DNA of 64,000 bases from Cervus elaphus (lineage: Eukaryota > Chordata > Mammalia > Artiodactyla > Cervidae): contig NC_057824.1 of assembly GCF_910594005.1 (NCBI RefSeq), forward strand, positions 23,029,314-23,093,313, given 5' to 3'. Below the pieces are notes generated by a model that worked only from the letters and a program-made list of their open reading frames with translations, searched no databases and was not told the origin of the DNA. Below are positions 41,400-52,494 of this stretch, one piece after another. A program made the translations under genes and the position numbers. Positions within the stretch are counted from its first letter, which is position 1; each line of letters opens with the position of its first letter.

Positions 41400-41594
41400 C
41401 AGTCACCATCACAGTCATATATTAATTTTATTTTGCAGATTTTCATTTATTTTCAAAATGTCAACAAAATAATTAAATGTGAATTTTAAATCTTAACATG
41501 TTACTTTTACTTGAATTAGATACTAATTTCTCTGCTTTAGTCAGACTGAGGTTCTTGAGAAGATGGATACTTTTGAAGTAGGAAATAATACTTT

Positions 41595-42045
41595 TGTTGT
41601 TTAGTCACTCAATCATATCCCACCCTTTGTGATCCCATGGTGTGCAACATGCCAGGCTTCCCTGTCCTTCACCATCTCCCAGAGTTTGCTCAAACTCATG
41701 TCCATTGAGTCAGTGATGCCATCCAACCATCTCTTCCTCTGTCGTCCCCTTCTCCTTCTCCCTTCAATATTTCCCAGCATCAGGGACTTTTCCAGTGAGT
41801 TGGATCTTAGCATCAGGTGGCCAAACTATTGGAGCTTCAGCTTCAGCTTCAGTTCTTCCAATGAATATTCAGGGTTGATTTCCTTTAGGATTGACTGGTT
41901 GGATCTCCTTGCATTCCAAGGGACTCTCAAGAGTTTTCTCCAACACCACAGTTTCAAAGCATCAATTCTTTGGCACTCAGCCTTCTTTAGGGTCCAACTC
42001 TCACATCCCTATGTGACTACTAGAAAAACCATGGCTCTGACTATA
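41595..42045 (-). mobile_element. BovB 3' fragment, antisense
   Basis: TTGTTGTTTAGTCACTCAATC through CCCTTCAATATTTCCCAGC to TGACTACTAGAAAAACCATGG. The minus strand carries the BovB C-terminal frame in broken form. Confidence 0.9.
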
Positions 42046-42309
42046 TGCCATGGGCAGATAATTATTAGTGGGCAGAGGTAATATGGACCACTAATAATTA
42101 TAAAATGCTTTCTGGGTACTTGGCTGAGCAAACACAGGTTCAGAAGATTTGACCCTCTAAGCAGCTCTAGGAGAATAGAGACTAGCATTTCTTTTTACAG
42201 TGGGCAGATGGAAAAGGATTTCCATTGCTTTTTCTCCGGATGGGTCTTTGTGGATGTTAGTATATCACCAGGACTCAAAGATGTGGAGTAAGAAGACAGA
42301 GACAAGGAC

Positions 42310-42470
42310 AGCCCGAGAGTTTTCCACAGGCTGGTTCTGTGAGTAAGCCTGCCTCTGTCACTCACTGGCAGTGTGACCTTGGAAGATGGCTTAACCTCTC
42401 TGTGCTCCAGAGCCTTGACTTGTTAATGTGGCTCCCGAGACCTCATCTGAGGGGCCTGGTTTAGGGTGAG
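42310..42470 (+). mobile_element. MIR SINE
   Basis: GCCTGCCTCTGTCACTCAC, GGCAGTGTGACCTTGGAAG and GGCTTAACCTCTCTGTGC are a clear sense MIR. Confidence 0.75.
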
Positions 42471-42537
42471 TCCCCAGGCATCACGCTCCATCTCCTTTTG
42501 CTCCCTTTTCTCTAAGTAGGAAGAGTAGCAGCCAGGC

Positions 42538-42915
42538 CTAGGAAAGAACTGATGCTTTCGAACTGTGGTGCTGGAGAAGACTCTTGAGAGTCCCTTGCAA
42601 ATCAAAGCAATCAAACCAGTCCATCCTAAAGGAAATCAACCCTGAATATTCACTGGAAGGACTGAAGCTGAAGTTCCAATATTTTGGCCACCTGATGTGA
42701 AGAGCCGACTCATTGGAAAAGATCCTGATGCTGGGAAAGATTGAAGGCAGGAGGAGAAGGGGACGACAGAGGATTAGATGGTTGGATGGCATCACCGACT
42801 CGATGGACATGAATTTGAGCAAACTCTGGGAGACAGTGAAGGACAGAGAAGTCTGGCATGCCACAATCAATGGGGTTGCAAAGAGCTGGACGTGATTGAA
42901 CTAATGAACAACCAC
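42538..42915 (+). mobile_element. BovB 3' fragment
   Basis: CTGATGCTTTCGAACTGTGG through GGACTGAAGCTGAAGTTCC and GGGACGACAGAGGATTAG... to GATTGAACTAATGAACAACC. Inserted at the end of a unique segment; 5' truncated. Confidence 0.9.
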
Positions 42916-43763
42916 AGCCAGAGTACCGCAACTCCGAGCAGGCTCCCAGCTGAAAACTAAGACAATTCTGAATGAAAGAAATTTCTTTGAGTGGAAATTT
43001 TTAAAAATTTATTTTTAAGACAATTTTCAAATAAGTTGAAGCAATTATTTTCAGAGCCAACCAACAGCACCAACTAGGACTGGGAAGAGAAGAGAGAAAC
43101 TTTTGGAAAATGCAGCAATTAAACTCCATTAAAAGCCGGCATGCGCATTTTTCAAATGTGGAGAAAGTAAGTCCAAGAGTGGATTTGTGAGCAAGGCTCC
43201 AGCATCTTGGGGTGTTGGAATGAAAACCCTGCGAAGGGCAGAGAATGTGCTCAGCAGCACAGAACAATCTCGCCTCGAGCAACACACAGCTCTGTACGCG
43301 ATTGTTTGGGACTTGGCAGCAAAGACCAGTGGAAACAATCCTTTGGAAAGAGAGAGGATCAGCAAGACACGTGGAAAAATATAGACAAAAGAAGAGAGCA
43401 AATGAGACAAGAGGAAGACGGTGGGGAAGGGGCCAGATTTTTTTTTTTTCCTGCCTCATATGGCTTTGGTGGCTTGTGGTAAATGAGTTTCTAATGATGT
43501 TTTAAAAAAGCAGGTCTTATTTACTGGGGCTGACGCAATGCCTGCTGCTTCTTGGGTTGTGTGCTGGGGAAAACAGAGGAGGGAGGTGGGAGATGGTGTG
43601 AACCCAGAGATGTTGGTGTCTTAGTCCCCCTGGGTAGGAACCCAGGTCATCGCTTCCCCTTCCCTATTCCCTGCACTGGCCTCGGCTGTATGCCAGCAAT
43701 TCTGACCTCAGAGGGTCGTGGTCCTCTGTGGGAGGGAGACACAATCAGGTTGTGAAACTCCTG
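42916..43763. other. Unassigned sequence, no gene seen
   Basis: Overlapping frames on both strands (43001-43459 minus, 43187-43505 plus) conflict and have no domain. A T-run at 43439-43449 is present. I find no exon evidence. Confidence 0.45.
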
Positions 43764-44080
43764 TGTACAGAACAGACTTTTGGACTATGTGGGAGAAGGC
43801 AACGGTGGGATGTTTCAAGAGAACAGCATCGAAACATGTATATTATCTATAGTGAAACAGATCACCAGCCCAGGTTGGATGCATGAGACAAGTGCTCGGG
43901 GCTGGTGCACTGGGAAGACCCAGAGGGATCGGGTAGTGAGGGAGGTGGGGGGGGGGGATCAGGATGGGGAATACATGTAAATCCATGGCTGATTCATGTC
44001 AATGTATGGCAAAAACCACTACAATATTGTAAAGTAATTAGTCTCCAACTAATAAAAATAAATGAAAAAAAAAAAAAAAG
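43764..44080 (+). mobile_element. Young L1 3' UTR with poly-A
   Basis: GTACAGAACAGACTTTTGGAC, TGAAACAGATCACCAGCCC, CACTGGGAAGACCCAGAGG, a G-run at 43947-43957 and CTCCAACTAATAAAAATAAATG then poly-A. 5' truncated ruminant L1. Confidence 0.92.
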
Positions 44081-44337
44081 TGTTTCTTTGGGTGCTCACT
44101 GTGAGCCAAGCAAGGTCTTTTTTGAATGAACCAACAGAAGAAGGAATGAATGAGTGAATGGAGCACTTAGTGCTCTGTGGGTCCAGCAAGAGAGCTGGAC
44201 CCACAACTTCGGGTGGAGAGAAGGAAAGCCAAAAGACTTCCTGGAGGAGGTGATACAGGAGGAATCAGGAAAAGACGACTTAAAGGGGAAATCTGAGGCC
44301 AAAGGGAAGGCATGAGTTGAGTGCACAAGGGCTGTGA
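44081..44337. other. Unassigned sequence
   Basis: Contains a local inverted word (GGGTCCAGCAAGAGAGCTGGACCC, 44179-44202). No gene seen. Confidence 0.4.
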
Positions 44338-44522
44338 GAAGACTTCCTTTGTGGGCTGGTGGTGAAGCATCTGCCTTCCAAAACACGGGGCATGGGTTTG
44401 ACCAGAGAACTGAAATCACACAGGGGCCACAGGGCAACAAAGCCCGCACGTCACAAGTAGAGAAAGTCTGTGCATAGCAACGAAGAGCCTGCACAAGCAA
44501 AATGTAAAAATAACAAAAAAAC
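44338..44522 (+). mobile_element. CHR-type SINE, diverged
   Basis: GAAGACTTCCTTTGTGGGC head, CCACAGGGCAACAAAGCCC, GAAGAGCCTGCACAAGC and an A-rich tail. B box lost. Confidence 0.72.
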
Positions 44523-44591
44523 ACATTCTGGTCCTGAATTTCCGGTCATTGGGTTTAGAAGGAGGGTTATAGAGGCAGGTGTGGAAATGAT

Positions 44592-44815
44592 AGGGCTTCC
44601 CTGGTGGTTCAGCAGTAAAGAATCTGCCATCAATGCAGAAGTCACAGGAGACACAGGTTTGATCCCTGTGTCGGGAAGACCCCCTGGAGGTGGGCATGGC
44701 AACCGACGCCAGTATTCTTGCCTGGAGAATTCCAACGACAGAGGAGCCTGGTGGGCTGCAGTCCATGGGGTCAAAAAGAGTCAGACACGACTGATAACGA
44801 CTAACACACACAGAG
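44592..44815 (+). mobile_element. Bov-tA SINE
   Basis: AGGGCTTCCCTGGTGGTTCAG, GGTTTGATCCCTGTG, and the body to GACACGACTGATAACGAC then CACACACAG. Clear full-length copy. Confidence 0.94.
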
Positions 44816-44984
44816 CAACTGTTGGTCATCTCAGCTGCAGTGGGGTGGGGGGAGTCGCCCTGGCATCCAGGGGCGGTGGGTCAGGGATGCTCCCCAGCCT
44901 CCTGCAGCGCACAAGACGGCTCTCCTCCCAAGCCCTGCTGCATGTTGACCTTCTGCGGACCACTTCCGTTTCCTCCTCACCATA

Positions 44985-45135
44985 CCCCTATCAGGTGGAG
45001 CATTTATCCCCATTTCTCAGACAAGAAAAAGAAGGCTCTGAGTGCTTCAGTCACTTGCCTAAGATCACACAGCAGCTTTGAGGCAGAGTGGGGGCTGGCA
45101 CCCGAGCAGCCCAGCTCCAGCTCCTTGCTGATAAC
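44985..45135 (-). mobile_element. MIR SINE, antisense
   Basis: TATCCCCATTTCTCAGACAAG, TTGCCTAAGATCACACAGCAG and TTGAGGCAGAGTGGGGGC form an antisense MIR. Confidence 0.78.
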
Positions 45136-45875
45136 CACAGGCGAAAAATCCATTGTCCTGACTGTAAAGTCTTCGGATGCTGTGTTACAGAGTTTGGGCT
45201 TGAACCTCTAATGCAACACATGAGTATTTTTCATCTACGGATTTTCCCCCTTCTCACTAGGGCACTTCCCCTCAAAGAACCAAGTACTGAAGGTGAAATA
45301 AAATTCCCATTTGTGAGCAGAGACGGAGCAGAGACAAAGGATCTGCCACTGCACACATTACACACCACTCCATCCCCTGCCTCATGTCAGGTGGACGCTA
45401 GCCCGTTACTAAATACACCTTTAAGAGCAATTGCCTGCTTTATTTGGAAAGAACCTTAGCATATAGTTAACGGAAGTCTGCCGGGATGGCTTCAGCTCTG
45501 CCCTGGTCTGCAGCAGGAATACCAAGCCCAGTGAGGTCTGTTACTCTGGAACTTCCTTAAAACTCTAATCATGTGCTCAGAGATTCATCTGCAGCTCTTC
45601 ACGGAGACAAGGTATTCTCAGCACGCACCGTTCAGGACTGCTTTTCCTCCTAATGAAGTCATGCCAGCCGCTGCCCCTGAACTGCATGGGCCGCTGCAGC
45701 TCGGAGGAGAGGGAGCTGCCTCCGGCCTCAGGACGTGGGAGCCAAGCTCAGAGCATCTGCAAGCTGAAGGCTGGCAAACAGGAATTTGGGACCCTGATCA
45801 CCCCTGTAGCGCTTAATTGGACCGCCAGCTTCAGAGCTGAACCATCTCAGGCTAATAATACCCCTGGACTTCACC
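45136..45875. other. Unassigned sequence, no gene seen
   Basis: Repeat-free by eye. Frames at 45088-45459, 45571-45816 and 45653-45928 (plus) lack recognisable domains. GC-rich at 45660-45760. No exon can be supported. Confidence 0.45.
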
Positions 45876-45879
45876 AGAG

Positions 45880-45990
45880 CCTGGCGAGGCAGGCATTAAC
45901 CCATCCGGGATACAGGTGGAGAAAATGATGCTCAGAGAATCCAAGGTGCAAACTGTGGAGCCGGAATGCAAACTTGGGCACTTTACTTAG
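45880..45990 (-). mobile_element. MIR-like fragment, antisense
   Basis: CGGGATACAGGTGGAGAAAATG, TGCTCAGAGAATCCAAGG and GGAGCCGGAATGCAAACTTGG resemble a degraded antisense MIR. Confidence 0.5.
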
Positions 45991-46229
45991 CACAGGGTGT
46001 CATGAAGTAATAACTTTGCACTTATTTGTTCAACGATTTCAGACCAGAAGCCACTTTGTATCCTACAGAGCTCGGTGCCTTGACTCAGAAGAAAGACCGA
46101 GTTAGTCACACAAAGCCAACATCACAGACAAAATAGCCCCTGTGATGGATGCCCTTGACTGAATTCATTCATTTTTCTCTAAACAATTGTAATATAGTGT
46201 CCCTCTCTCTGAAACTCATTAAGAAGAAC

Positions 46230-46395
46230 AGAAGCTCTGGAAAGAGTCCAGTTTGGGTTTGTATCCTGGCTCTGTTTCTCCCAGGCTGTGTCACACAGGG
46301 CAAGTGAGTTTGAATCTCTGAGCTTCTGTTTTGTTGACTATAAAATGGGGATAATAACATCCCCACTTGACGGAATTGCTTTGCCAGTAAATGAG
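46230..46395 (+). mobile_element. MIR SINE
   Basis: TTGTATCCTGGCTCTGTTTC, GTCACACAGGGCAAGTGAG and ACTATAAAATGGGGATAATAAC are a clear sense MIR. Confidence 0.83.
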
Positions 46396-46499
46396 CCCGG
46401 AAGGCAGGACATTTGGTTTAATAGCTTTTAATACACACATAAGGTGGTCATCTAATTCTCCAGTCATGTTTTTTAGGCTCTTCTTTCATACTCCTTTCA

Positions 46500-46645
46500 G
46501 CAGTAACAAGTTTTATTTTCTCTTTGATAGTTGAAGAAAGTTGGGCTCAGAGAGGTTAAGCAGTTTGCCTGAAGACACACAGCTGGAAGGTGGCATGGCC
46601 AGCATTTGAATGCAGAGCAGTCAAACTCCAAGTTTGTCTCTTTCT
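46500..46645 (-). mobile_element. MIR SINE, antisense
   Basis: GGGCTCAGAGAGGTTAAGC, GAAGACACACAGCTGGAAGG and CAGCATTTGAATGCAGAGC. It lies just downstream of an opposite-strand MIR. Confidence 0.83.
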
Positions 46646-47019
46646 CAGGTCCCCTGCTGCCTTCTAGAAGGACTTGAGAATCTGGAATTTTGATTCCAAG
46701 TTAAGAATGTTTTGCAGGGAGGAAAGCAGAGGAGAACACTTTAAATGGATGGGAGGCAGAAGAGGAGAAATCCATTTTTTTGAAAGTGAGTGCTGCTGGG
46801 TCAGAGTCTGAAGAAAGCTGATTCTGCTCTGGGTCTGTTGTGTCTGGGGTTTTACTCTCTTGAAGCAGTGAGTGCATCAGAGCAAATTCCTTTTCTGATG
46901 GGAAAGGATTATAAAGCAAGAAAAAAAGGACCGGTGAGATGAAAACTGTAGTATGTATTTCCTGGAATGAACACTGATATGCAGCCTGGAGGAAAAACAG
47001 GCTGAGGTTTTAAATGGCT
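46646..47019. other. Unassigned sequence
   Basis: No gene or repeat recognised. Confidence 0.4.
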
Positions 47020-48210
47020 GGTCTATAGGAACTTGTACTCAGAATCATAAAGAACTCTTTCAAGTCAGTAACAAGAAGATAAACACCCTGATTTGGGGAC
47101 TTCCCAGGTGGCTTGGTGGTAAATAACCCAGCTACCAGTGCAGGAGACACAGGTTGCATCTCTGGGTCGGGAAGATCCCCTGGAGAAGGGAATGGCAACC
47201 CACTCCAGTATTCTAGCCTGGGAAATCCCATGAACAGAGGAGCCTGGCAGACTATAGTCCATTAGTTCACACAAAGCGCTGGACTCGACTAAACAACAAC
47301 AACAAACACCTTGATTAAAAAACTCTTATAAATCAATAGGAAGAAGATAAACAACTTGGTTTAAGAATTGGCAAAATATTTGAATAGACATTTCTCCAAA
47401 GATGACATACAGGTGGCCAATAAGCATGTCAAAAGATACTCAGCATCATCAGCCATCAGGGAATTGCAAATCAGAGCCATGACGAGATACACTTCATACG
47501 TATGAGGATGGCTGAAATAAAAAAGGTAGATAGTAACGAGTGTTGAAGAGGACCTGGAAAAACTGGAATCCCCATACATTGCCGGTAAGGATGTAAAATG
47601 ATGCAACCACTTTGCAAAATAGTGTCACAGTTTCTTAAAATATAACATACAAGCATTGCCTTATAACCCAGAAATTTCACACTTTGGTGAATTGAAAATA
47701 TGTTCATATGAAAACTTGTACATGAATATTCATAGCAACATTATTTCTACTTAATCAGAAGGTGAGAACAATCCAAATGTCCATCAGTGGAAGGAGAGAT
47801 AAACAGAACATGGTCTAGCCATATGATGGAATATTATTCAGCTGTTGAAAGGAATAAAGTACTGATACTTGCTACAATATGGATGAACCTCAAAACATTT
47901 TTCCAGGTGAAAGAAGTCAGGCACAAAAGACCTTCTATTGCTTAATTCCACTTATATTAATTTTTCAGAAGAGGTAAATTTATGGGGACAAAAAGTTCAT
48001 CAGTAGTTGCCTAATGGGTAGGGGTGATGAAGTGGGAGGTGGTGAATGGCCACAAATGGGTGTGAGGTTTCTTTTGGGGTGATGGAAATATTCTAAAATT
48101 AGAGTGTGGTTACAACTGCACATTTCTGTAAATATACTATCATTAACTTGTACACTCATAATGGATGAATGACATGGTACCTAAATTAAATATTAACGAA
48201 GCTATTAAAA
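47020..48210 (+). mobile_element. Old L1 fragment, ORF2 end and 3' UTR
   Basis: AGACATTTCTCCAAAGATGAC, ATACAGGTGGCCAATAAGCATG, GGAATTGCAAATCAGAGCC, GATGGAATATTATTCAGCTG and TGGGGTGATGGAAATATTC follow the L1M order. Interrupted near its 5' side by a Bov-tA. Confidence 0.82.
47094..47303 (+). mobile_element. Bov-tA SINE with target duplication
   Basis: TGGGGACTTCCCAGGTGGC head, altered B box (GGTTGCATCTCTGGG), tail AACAACAACAAC. The 13-nt AAACACC(C/T)TGATT flanks it at 47081-47093 and 47304-47316, inside an old L1. Confidence 0.94.
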
Positions 48211-48934
48211 AGAATGATTGGTCTATTGCTCCAGCCTGTGGGGGTCAACCATTGAACCCCAAGCAGTGTGACCCTCACTCTCTTGTACACTACACGACAC
48301 AGCCTTCCTCCATTATGGGGGTAATCCTAAACTTACAAGGTCACAGACCTGTTTCTAACGGGGCCCAAAAACCCAACTTGGAAAAGACCAGGAATGAGTA
48401 GCCTGCATCTTTGTTGCCATGGAGGCAGCACTCTCAACAGCTCTGCATGCAGTGTCAGCCACCAGTCGACCTGGGCTCAAGGAGGGGACCCCCCTCCCTG
48501 ATATCAGCTCCAGCGTGATCAAGTCAGCGGTACGTCCAGGTTGTCTGCTAGAGTTGTATCACGGTTCCCCCTGCCTGGCCAGCCATTCATCCAGAACAAA
48601 CTTTTCAGGACCAAGCAGCCAACTAATTAATTGTTGCATCAATAAGACTCAGGCTTGTCTGTCTCATGATGAATTACATTGTTAAAATGAACTTAACAGC
48701 TGCATCAGAGAAAGAAAACAAGGGAAATCAATAGAGGAGAGCTTCCTCAGCCCGAGTCAGCACTTCTCATGGACCAGAGGTTGGTGGTGAGACAAGTATT
48801 TGTCACAAAGAAGAGATGATGTTTATTGGTGGCAAGACCATTGCTAGTTTACATGCAGGATTTTAAAACAAGAAAAGTGGGATACTGGAGACCCGCAAGC
48901 TGTTTAGAATGTGGTTGGCATAAAGCCCAGATTC
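48211..48934. other. Unassigned sequence with homeobox-like words
   Basis: No repeat recognised and no exon supported. Around 48610-48715 the sequence has CAACTAATTAATTG, TTGCATCAATAAG, GATGAATTACATTG and CAGCTG close together. That is reminiscent of developmental enhancers but is not proof. Confidence 0.35.
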
Positions 48935-49115
48935 TTGTGCCAAGAGTCGGGGAGACCTTAGTTCAAATACTAGCTGCACCACTTTCTAGCCATGGATCTC
49001 TGCAAATCATCTAACATGGACCTCAGTTTCCCTTATGTGCAAAATGGGGATAATAATAGGACCAAATCTTAGTGTTGGTAGGAAGATTAAATTGACTACA
49101 TGGGGTAACATTACA
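48935..49115 (+). mobile_element. MIR SINE
   Basis: GGGGAGACCTTAGTTCAAATAC, CACCACTTTCTAGCCATGG, TCAGTTTCCCTTATGTGC and AATGGGGATAATAATAGG form a full sense MIR. Confidence 0.85.
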
Positions 49116-49127
49116 GTTCTTGCTAAG

Positions 49128-49347
49128 TGTGAGTGTGTGTGCGCCAAGTTGCTTCAGTCGTGGCCAGCTCTGTGTGACCCCATGGACTGTAGCCCGCCTG
49201 GCTCCTCTGTCCATGGGATTTCCCAAGCAAGAATACTGGAGTGGGTTGCCATTTCCTTCTCCAGGGTATCTTCCCCACCCAGGAGTCGAACCCAGGTCTC
49301 CTGTATTGCAGGCAGATTCTTTACCGTTGGAACCACCAGGGAAGCAA
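49128..49347 (-). mobile_element. Bov-tA SINE
   Basis: Antisense copy with a GTGTGTGTGCGCC start, the Bov-A body and a head ending GGAACCACCAGGGAAGC. Inserted next to the 3' side of a MIR. Confidence 0.93.
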
Positions 49348-49679
49348 AAGAAACCTAATTACTTCCCAAAGGCTGCTCATCCAAATACCATCATTTTGGG
49401 GGTTAGAACATTAACGTATGAATGACGCAAGGGGGGCCAAAATGTTCAGCCCATAATGATCAGTATATAGAATAGATCTACCACATGCCACAAATTCATA
49501 CATGCTGACCCATCCCATCCTCTTCCTACCCCTAACCTTGACCACCACGCACCTCTTCTCTATCCCTGTAGCTCTGTCTTTTGAAGAATGTCAGAAATAG
49601 AATCATATAGTATGTAACATTCTGAAACTGACCAGCTGCATGTAGTTCACTTCTTTTTATTGCTGAGTGGTATCTCAGT

Positions 49680-50199
49680 CAATCTTAAGGGTTTCCCTTG
49701 AGGCTCAGAAGGTAAAGAATCTGCCTGAAATGCAGGAGATCCAGGTTCAATCCCCAGGTTGGGAAGATCCCCTGGAGAAGGGAATGGCAGCCCACTGCAG
49801 TATTCTTGCCTGGAGAATCCCCATGGACAGAGGAGCCTGCAGGCTGTAGTCCGTGGGGTCGCAAAGAGTCTGACACGACTGATCGGCTAAGCACAGCCAC
49901 AGCACAAAGGAAGTCAACCCTTAATACTCATTGGGAGGACTGATGCTGAAGCTGAAGCTCCAGTATTTTGGCTACCTGATGCGAAGAGCCAACTCACTGG
50001 AAAAGTTCCTGATGCTGGGAAAGATTGAGGGCAGAAGGAGAAGAGGACGTCAGAGGATGAGATGGCTAGATGGCATCACTGATGCAATGGACATGAACTT
50101 GGGCAAACTTCAGGAGATGGTGAGGGACAGGGAGGCCTGGCATGCTGCAGTCCATGGAGTTTCAAAGAGTTGGACATGAGTGGGAAACTAACAACAACA
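49680..50199 (+). mobile_element. BovB 3' fragment containing a Bov-tA
   Basis: BovB begins CAATCTTAA at 49680, is split, resumes at 49906-49917 and runs through GGACTGATGCTGAAGCTGAAG and GACGTCAGAGGATGAGATGG to ACTAACAACAACA. The whole unit lies between GTATCTCAGT at 49670-49679 and 50200-50209. 5'-truncated to about 300 nt of BovB. Confidence 0.9.
49690..49905 (+). mobile_element. Bov-tA SINE inside the BovB 5' end
   Basis: GGTTTCCCTTGAGGCTCAG head, GGTTCAATCCCCAGG B box, full body and CACAGCCACAGCACAAAGG tail. AGTCAATCTTAA on the left and AGTCAACCCTTAA on the right are its aged target duplication and span the BovB/L1 boundary. Confidence 0.92.
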
Positions 50200-50687
50200 G
50201 TATCTCAGTATGTGTGGACGTACCACCCAATCTATCTATTCATTCATTGAATGACATTCGCGATGTTTAGGTTTTGGTCATTAGAAACAGATCTCCACCA
50301 AACATTCCCGTGCAGATTTTCGTGTGAACCTAAGTTTACATTTCTCTAGGATAGGTACTCAGGAGTGGAAACTGGGTCATACGTTAAGTATGCATTTAAG
50401 TTTATTAAGATCTACCACTCCGTTTGCCAAATAACATTTCCATTTGTACTAGCAAGTATGAGAGTTATTATCAGTGTGTCTGAATCTAGCATTTGATATT
50501 GGCAATATTATTGGCTTTGGCCATCAGAATAGGCATTTAGTGGCATCTCATCATGGTTTTAAGTTGAATTTCCTTAATGGCTAATGGTGTTAAATACCTT
50601 TTCACAGGCTTATTTTTCTTCCATTATTCTCTTTAGTAAAGTATCCATTCAAGTCTTTTGCCCATTTTGTAACTGGACTGTTTCTTT

Positions 50688-51002
50688 TTTTTTTTTTTTT
50701 TTTATTAGTTGGAGGCTAATTACTTCACAACATTTCAGTGGGTTTTGTCATACATTGATATGAATCAGCCATAGAGTTACACGTATTCCCCATCCCGATC
50801 CCCCCTCCCACCTCCCTCTCCACCCGATTCCTCTGGGTCTTCCCAGTGCACCAGGCCCGAGCACTTGTCTCATGCATCCCACCTGGGCTGGTGATCTGTT
50901 TCACCATAGATAACACACATGCTGTTCTTTCAAAACATCCCACCCTCACCTTCTCCCACAGAGTTCAAAAGTCTGTTCTGTACTTCTGTGTCTCTTTTTC
51001 TG
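50688..51002 (-). mobile_element. Young L1 3' end, antisense
   Basis: T-run, TTAGTTGGAGGCTAATTAC, GTTTTGTCATACATTGATATG, GTGCACCAGGCCCGAGCAC to TGTGTCTCTTTTTC. The 17-nt AACTGG(A/G)CTGTTTCTTT lies at 50671-50687 and 51003-51019 with one mismatch. Same L1 family as the U6 chimera's 3' UTR. Confidence 0.94.
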
Positions 51003-51654
51003 AACTGGGCTGTTTCTTTGGCATCTGAGTTTGAGTTTTTTATATATTCTGGATACAGATCCTTTGTTGATCACATGATGGGCAAACCTTCACCCTGTCT
51101 GTAAGTTTGTATTTTCCTTCTCTTCACAGCATCTTCACAGAACAAAGGTTCTGAATTTTGACAAGGTCCAATTTACCAGTTTGTCTTTCAAGGTGTGAAC
51201 TTTTAGCATCATGTCTAATACCTCTTTGTCTAACCCCAGTTTATGAATATATTCCTCTATATTTTCCTCGAAAATTTTTGTAGTTTTGCACGTTACCTCT
51301 AGATCTATAGTTCACTTTAAGTTAATTTTTGTTTAAGGCATGAGGTGCGGCTTGAGGATCCTTTTTCCTTCTTCTTGCATGTGCATATCCAGTTGTCCCA
51401 ACACCATTTGTTGAAAGAATATCTTTTTCCATTGAGAGTCTTTTTCACCTTTCCAAAACTCACTGGACACCTTTATCGTGGTCTGTTTCTGAACCCTCTA
51501 CAGTATTCTCTTCCATCGATCCAGGCGTGCCAATCCCACACTGTGCTGACTGCTGTCATTTCTTATAGTAAATCTCAAAACTGGGTGAAGTGATTCGTCT
51601 AATATTATTCTTTGTTTTCAAATTATTTTAGCTGTTCAAGATCTTTTGACTTTC

Positions 51655-51760
51655 TTTTTTTTTTAATTTTTTTATTAGTTGGAGGCTAATTACTTCACAA
51701 CATTTCAGTGGGTTTTGTCATACATTGATATGAATCAGCCATAGATTTACACTTATTCCA
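51655..51760 (-). mobile_element. Very short young L1 tail, antisense
   Basis: About 100 nt: T-run, TTAGTTGGAGGCTAATTAC, ATATGAATCAGCCATAGATTT, ACTTATTCC. L1 sequence of the host resumes at CATAAATTTTAG. I do not see a target duplication. Confidence 0.87.
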
Positions 51761-52494
51761 CATAAATTTTAGATCTGGGTCAAGAGATTTTGAGGCAGAG
51801 GTATTTTTGCTTTGTTACTATGGATTCAGTTATTTTTATACATCTATACCCACTCAGGTTATCTGTTTATCTTGGTGAGGTTGACAGCTTGTAGCTTTTA
51901 AGGAATTGGTTTGTTTCATCTAAGTGTTCAAATTTATGTGTGGAGAGTTTTTTGTAGGGTTCACATCTTAACCTTTTAAGAGCCGCAGGGTCTGTAGTGT
52001 TTGCCCCTCATTGCTGAAACTGGTAATTTGTGTCTTTTCACATTTTTTCCTTTTCCAATCTTGCTGGAGATTTTTTCAAATGCATTGATTTTTTTTTTTT
52101 TTTCAAAGAAACTAGCTTTTGGCTTCATTAATTTTCCTTACTCCTTTTCTGTTCTCAGGTCCATTGATTGCAGGTCTTCTCTTAATCATTTCCTCGTTGA
52201 AAGCAAACACAATAACACTGTGCTGTTTGCTTCAGGACAGTCTGCTCGTTATTTTCACATTTCTTAGAGAGGAGGCTCACACTGTTGATATAAGGCCTTT
52301 TTTTCTTCTTTTTTAAGATAAGCATTTAATGATATAAATTTCCCTATAAGCACTAGTGTATTTCCACCCCACCAATTGTTACATGCTGTATCTTATTTTC
52401 ATTCCGTTTCAGATACTTTCTCCTTTTGCTTGAGATTTCCTCTGGACCTCTTTTAGAATCCCATTTTGGTTTATAAATTGTGCTTTTAAAACAA

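Larger units (their letters stand above)
49440..52450 (-). mobile_element. Old antisense L1 with young insertions
   Basis: 3' UTR and ORF2 in antisense: GCTCTGTCTTTTGAAGAATG, AATCATATAGTATGTAAC, GAACCTAAGTTTACATTTC, TTTGCCCATTTTGTAACTGG, CACCATTTGTTGAAAGAATAT and GGCTTCATTAATTTTCC, GATATAAATTTCCCTATAAGC. It is interrupted at 49680-50199, 50688-51002 and about 51655-51760 by younger BovB, Bov-tA and L1 pieces. No intact frame. Confidence 0.82.

Noticed and set aside
43001..43505. Overlapping frames on both strands as a gene
   Set aside because: Conflicting frames, no domain, no supported splice or promoter context.
44179..44202. Short inverted word as a terminator or hairpin RNA
   Set aside because: Stem of about 11 bp with almost no loop and no transcript context; likely chance.
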